Shown: positions 61,485 through 64,000 of the stretch, piece after piece
Layout of the letters: every line of letters begins with the position of its first letter
How positions within the stretch are numbered: position 1 is the stretch's first letter
DNA from: JARRNE01 sp963824085
GTDB taxonomy: Bacteria > Pseudomonadota > Gammaproteobacteria > Chromatiales > Chromatiaceae
Assembly (NCBI GenBank): GCA_963824085.1
Contig: CAWGNT010000026.1
Location: 106,848-170,847 of the forward strand
Length of the DNA: 64,000 nucleotides
Reading direction: 5' to 3'
Program-made: the position numbers and the translations under genes
The notes under the pieces: generated by a model
The model's database searches: none
What the model was told of the DNA's origin: nothing
The model's input: the letters and a program-made list of their open reading frames with translations, nothing else

Positions 61485-62165
61485 TCAGCGCTGCTCAAGC
61501 GCCCACTGCACCGCGTAACGCGTTAGCTCGCGGCCGGAGCCCAGATTGAGCTTTCTCTTGATCTTCGCCCGGTGCGCCTCGACGGTCTTGACGCTCAGAT
61601 GGAGCTGCTCGGCGATTTGGGAGGAGGAGAGTCCCCGGCCGATCAGGTCGAACACCTCCAGCTCCCGGTCGCTGAGGTCGCGAATGGACGGCATGGCCTT
61701 TACCGAAGAACCTCGGGCGGTAATACGGTTGAGCAGCCGCTCGGTCATGGACCCACTCAGATAGATCTTGCCCGAGAGTACCCGTCGGATGGCCTCGATG
61801 ACGTTCGAGGTGGCCTCTTGCTTGTTGATATAGCCCATGGCGCCGGCATTGAGCGCGCGCTGAGCGAATAGGGATTCCTCATGCATGGAGCAGACGAGGA
61901 CGCGTGTGCGGCTCTGAGGGGCGGTGAGCCGCCTCACAAGCTCCAGGCCGCTGCCCTCTGCCAGAGATAGATCCACGATCGCCAGGTCTGGCTCGGTCTC
62001 GCGGAAGAGCTCCAAGGCCCCGCTGAACGCCCCGGTCTCGCCGCAAACTTCCAGGTCCGGCTCGGCTTGGATCAGGGCCGCAAGTCCCGCTCGCACCAAC
62101 GGGTGATCGTCCACGATCAGGATGCGCGGTTTTGTCCGCTCCACCCCAGATTCGCTGCAGCTCAT
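61485..62165 (-). CDS. NarL/FixJ-family response regulator
   Basis: 226 residues. Receiver domain: VDDHP (Asp19-Asp20), phospho-acceptor Asp65 in LAIVDLSL, Lys115 in GYINKQEA. LuxR-type helix-turn-helix (about 165-207): LSDRELEVFDLIGRGLSSSQIAEQLHLSVKTVEAHRAKIKRKL. The HisKA_3 kinase gene follows 12 bp downstream in the same direction, so the two form an operon with the regulator first. The double TTCCCCGA element about 115 bp upstream on the divergent side is a candidate binding site. Confidence 0.96.
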   Translation of the reverse strand: MSCSESGVERTKPRILIVDDHPLVRAGLAALIQAEPDLEVCGETGAFSGALELFRETEPDLAIVDLSLAEGSGLELVRRLTAPQSRTRVLVCSMHEESLFAQRALNAGAMGYINKQEATSNVIEAIRRVLSGKIYLSGSMTERLLNRITARGSSVKAMPSIRDLSDRELEVFDLIGRGLSSSQIAEQLHLSVKTVEAHRAKIKRKLNLGSGRELTRYAVQWALEQR

Positions 62166-62280
62166 GAATGTCCCACTCCTCTATCCCCAATGACGCGTTC
62201 TTATCCCATATGCAGCGCCAAGGCACGATCCGGCACAGCCCCTGCCGCGTTATCGGTATCCGAAAATCCCGCCGTGGGCT

Positions 62281-62311
62281 TTCCCCGACTGGGGTATCGG
62301 TGATTCCCCGA
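62281..62311 (+). promoter_or_regulatory. Tandem TTCCCCGA element between response regulator and PilZ gene
   Basis: Direct repeats TTCCCCGA at 62281-62288 and 62304-62311, 23 bp apart, followed by CCCGGGGATAC and a GATATC -10-like sequence near 62339. The whole block is repeated at 63450-63481 with the same flanks. About two-turn spacing on one strand is typical of activator sites just upstream of a promoter. It stands 137 bp before the PilZ start. Confidence 0.5.
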
Positions 62312-62447
62312 TCGCGTCCCGGGGATACATTCGAGAAGATATCACGACTGAGTTGCAGCTAAGGGTGCATACCGTAGACCGGTATGCGAGTGAAGCCTCG
62401 GATGCCAACCTTACGCGGAAATCCTATCCCTGGAGACGAACCCTATT

Positions 62448-62891
62448 ATGGAGCACCGCTACAGCCCGAGAGTGCAGGGGGCGTTGGATGTCGAGATCTC
62501 TTGCAAGGGGCGGCACTTGGGTCGATTCCGAACCCGCGATGTCAGCTTCGAGGGAATGTTCTTCGAGACCGGTGCGGCCGATCTCGAGCCGAATGACTTT
62601 CTCGGCTTGAGCCTCAAGGTGAATGGGCAATCCTACAGCATGCGCGGGGTTGTGGTGCACGGCTCGCGCGAAGGGGTCGGTGTGATGCTGGTAGGAGAGT
62701 ATCTAGGCTATTGCCGCCTCATTCTTGACGCCATCGACCGGGGTGCACTGCATGTCCCGGCACAGCCCGTAACCACCCCTGCCGCCGCGGCGCTCAGAGA
62801 CCAAGCACGGAATCCAGGGCTCGCCCCGCTTAGAGCGGAGAGGCAGGGACTTACGCCTGGCGATGCGTCAGGCCGTGACCCGGAGGATTAG
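62448..62891 (+). CDS. PilZ domain protein (c-di-GMP binding)
   Basis: 147 residues. The two c-di-GMP binding motifs are present: RYSPR (RxxxR, residues 4-8) and DVSFEG (DxSxxG, about 31-36), followed by FLGLSLKVNGQSYSMRGVVVHGSREGVGVMLVGE. The C-terminal 45 residues are Ala/Pro/Arg rich and probably disordered. It is divergent from the two-component operon and preceded by the tandem TTCCCCGA element, so it may be under that system's control. Single-domain PilZ proteins usually act as c-di-GMP adaptors. Confidence 0.9.
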   Translation: MEHRYSPRVQGALDVEISCKGRHLGRFRTRDVSFEGMFFETGAADLEPNDFLGLSLKVNGQSYSMRGVVVHGSREGVGVMLVGEYLGYCRLILDAIDRGALHVPAQPVTTPAAAALRDQARNPGLAPLRAERQGLTPGDASGRDPED

Positions 62892-63018
62892 ATCGTGACC
62901 TAATGGTGAGCGCTTGCGATGGCGGGATCAACGCAAGCCCACGAGTCGCGAGTAGGTTTCCGCAAGCCCATTGCCTGCGATGAGTGGTAGAGCGTGCCGG
63001 AAGCGGCGAAATCGCGTT

Positions 63019-63231
63019 ATGGCAAGACGTACATACGCGGATATGACAGACTGGTCCAAAAGTCATCGGCTGGACGACCATGCTGAGAACCGCCTGGTCC
63101 GATTTGAGCCGAAGGCTGGGCGGCGTCCGCCGTGCTTCGCCACGAGTTCGGTGTACAGCTGCGACGATCCCGACTGCCCCTACCGTTCTGCCTGCGAGGA
63201 GGCTGTTTCACCTTGGTTTCCTTACCCGTGA
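63019..63231 (+). CDS. Small Cys-rich hypothetical protein
   Basis: 70 residues from ATG 63019; an upstream ATG at 62971 and an internal one at 63043 are alternatives, none with a strong ribosome site. The C-terminal half has VYSCDDPDCPYRSACEE, a CxxxxC(x)nC arrangement suitable for metal binding, and the middle reads RLDDHAENRLVRFEPKAGRRPPCF. I do not recognise a named family, but the composition looks genuinely coding. Confidence 0.5.
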   Translation: MARRTYADMTDWSKSHRLDDHAENRLVRFEPKAGRRPPCFATSSVYSCDDPDCPYRSACEEAVSPWFPYP

Positions 63232-63761
63232 ATCAAGCTTGCCGGGTGTGCAGCACTGAAACCGATCTCGCAACAGAACATCGCCCTTGTCCTGCTGCAA
63301 TTCATGCCCCTCAGGCCGGAGCCGAAGAGTGGCGGCCGATCGGTACGGCGTTGTTACCGGCGCTCCTGTGCCGCTCCACTAGACCACAGCGACGCTAAGC
63401 ACGTGCTTGTCGGCTGAGCGCTGGAAATCGTAACGTCCCGCCGCAGGCTTTCCCCGATTGCAGTAGTGGGCTATTCCCCGATCCCGCGCGGGACACTTTG
63501 CGCACATAATTAATTAGTGAAACATGAATGGGTACAAACGGGGAGAGGTATGCCAGGGACGGCCCAGGGACGGCGCGGATAGCATCCTGGATCGGAAGCC
63601 TCGGTGCGGATAACCGTGCCGCGCCCAAGGCACCGAAGGGCCACGACGGCTCCGAGAGGTGGGCGTTGCCCGCAACGCCACTGCGGATCGAGGGCAAGCA
63701 GACACTGCTTGATCGCCGCGGGCGCGATGTTGACCGAAGGTATCGAGCGCGGAGGTGCACG
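63232..63761. other. Intergenic region before the DUF2934 gene
   Basis: 530 bp. It contains the second tandem TTCCCCGA block (63450-63481) and a CATAAT sequence at 63505-63510 that could be its -10. From an ATG at 63528 an open frame runs in phase into the DUF2934 start; part of it (LPATPLRIEGKQTLLDRRGR) looks protein-like, so a small gene or its remnant may lie here. Otherwise nothing is recognisable. Confidence 0.4.
63450..63481 (+). promoter_or_regulatory. Second tandem TTCCCCGA element
   Basis: TTCCCCGA at 63450-63457 and 63474-63481 (24 bp apart). Shared flanks with the block at 62281: GCCG-GGCTTTCCCCGA before, and ATTCCCCGATC-CG with GGGA-AC-TT after. CATAAT lies about 23 bp downstream. 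This copy supports a conserved binding site rather than a chance match. Confidence 0.5.
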
Positions 63762-64000
63762 ATGAAGAGCGGCTACGAAGATGACGACGGGACGCCCCGC
63801 CGGAATTTGCCGCTGTTCTTCCGCTCGGAGGCGGAGGCGGCTTGGCTGAGGGACGCGGTGTTTGGGGGCTCTGACCACACCTATCCCGCATCCGCTCTAA
63901 TGGATGAGCGCAAGCGGCGCATCCGGGAGGCGGCCTACTTCAAGGCGGAGCGGCGCGGCTTTGCCCCTGGCCATGACCTGGATGACTGGATAGAGGCCGA
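63762..64000 (+). CDS. DUF2934 protein (runs off the right edge)
   Basis: 79 residues visible, no stop before the window end. GGAGG stands six bases before ATG 63762. The end of the visible part, KRRIREAAYFKAERRGFAPGHDLDDWIEAE, is the DUF2934 pattern (short helix, then GRDLEHWLxAE-like). The N-terminal part has acidic DDD and LPLFFRSEAEAAWLRDAVFG. DUF2934 proteins are small and of unknown function. The frame is open upstream to 63528 as well, so a longer protein cannot be excluded. Confidence 0.75.
   Translation, partial: MKSGYEDDDGTPRRNLPLFFRSEAEAAWLRDAVFGGSDHTYPASALMDERKRRIREAAYFKAERRGFAPGHDLDDWIEA

Noticed and set aside
63340..63395. Minus-strand GTGGTCTAGTGG looks like a tRNA D-loop region
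   Set aside because: The following bases do not form an anticodon arm, T-arm or CCA-proximal acceptor stem, so no tRNA is called.

Overview
The window is GC-rich bacterial DNA. Its gene content (SufS/SufU with an Rrf2 regulator, MoxR/DUF58/transglutaminase operon, SixA, paired Hsp20s, CheB-CheR-PAS kinase with a NarL-type regulator, PilZ, DUF2934) fits a gammaproteobacterium, perhaps a purple sulfur bacterium of the Chromatiaceae. That placement is inferred from gene content and composition, not from a marker gene.

Layout. 1-3278: end of an unidentified protein, then an Rrf2 regulator with a palindromic site in its leader, sufS and sufU in one tight operon without sufBCD. 3279-8411: an accessory patch of unrelated single genes (DUF2750, a P-loop NTPase, an AT-rich hypothetical gene, a methyltransferase bounded by sites that look like integron cassette ends) and an orphan mreB. 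8412-11282: gene-poor DNA with a small ORF, three degenerate CRISPR-like repeats at exact 64-bp spacing, and an XdhC-family gene.

11283-49737 is the centrepiece: a nearly complete extracellular contractile injection system (eCIS; Afp/PVC-like), about 37 kb, read on the minus strand from 49689 to 12400. In transcription order it encodes a small winged-helix-like protein, a DUF4255/Pvc16 tube-end protein, a beta-sandwich protein, two sheaths and two tubes, a CIS tube/LysM-type protein, a DUF5908-like peptide, gpD-like hub and gpV-like spike, a protein with a C-terminal membrane segment, gp25, Afp11-like and tail-protein-I-like baseplate components, two small paralogous beta-sandwich proteins, three tandem proteins sharing an N-terminal module, a CIS_TMP-like protein, and an AAA+ ATPase. 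At the 3' end are two candidate DUF4157 effectors: a very large protein whose C-terminus is an adenosine-deaminase-like domain, followed by an overlapping 304-aa gene of unknown function, and a 737-aa protein ending in a glucosaminidase-like domain. A near-perfect sigma-54 promoter lies just upstream of the first gene. A sigma-54-type activator lacking a sensor domain sits convergently at the far end, suggesting a self-contained regulatory circuit. Several genes in this cluster show reading-frame breaks. They may be sequencing errors or decay; the sequence alone cannot decide.

50175-64000: a MoxR-DUF58-transglutaminase operon, SixA phosphatase, a long structured inverted repeat, two Hsp20 genes, a frameshifted four-helix-bundle gene, a CheB/CheR/PAS/histidine kinase with its NarL-type response regulator, a PilZ protein, a small Cys-rich protein and the start of a DUF2934 protein. 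Two copies of a double TTCCCCGA element occur in intergenic DNA next to the two-component system and may be its targets.
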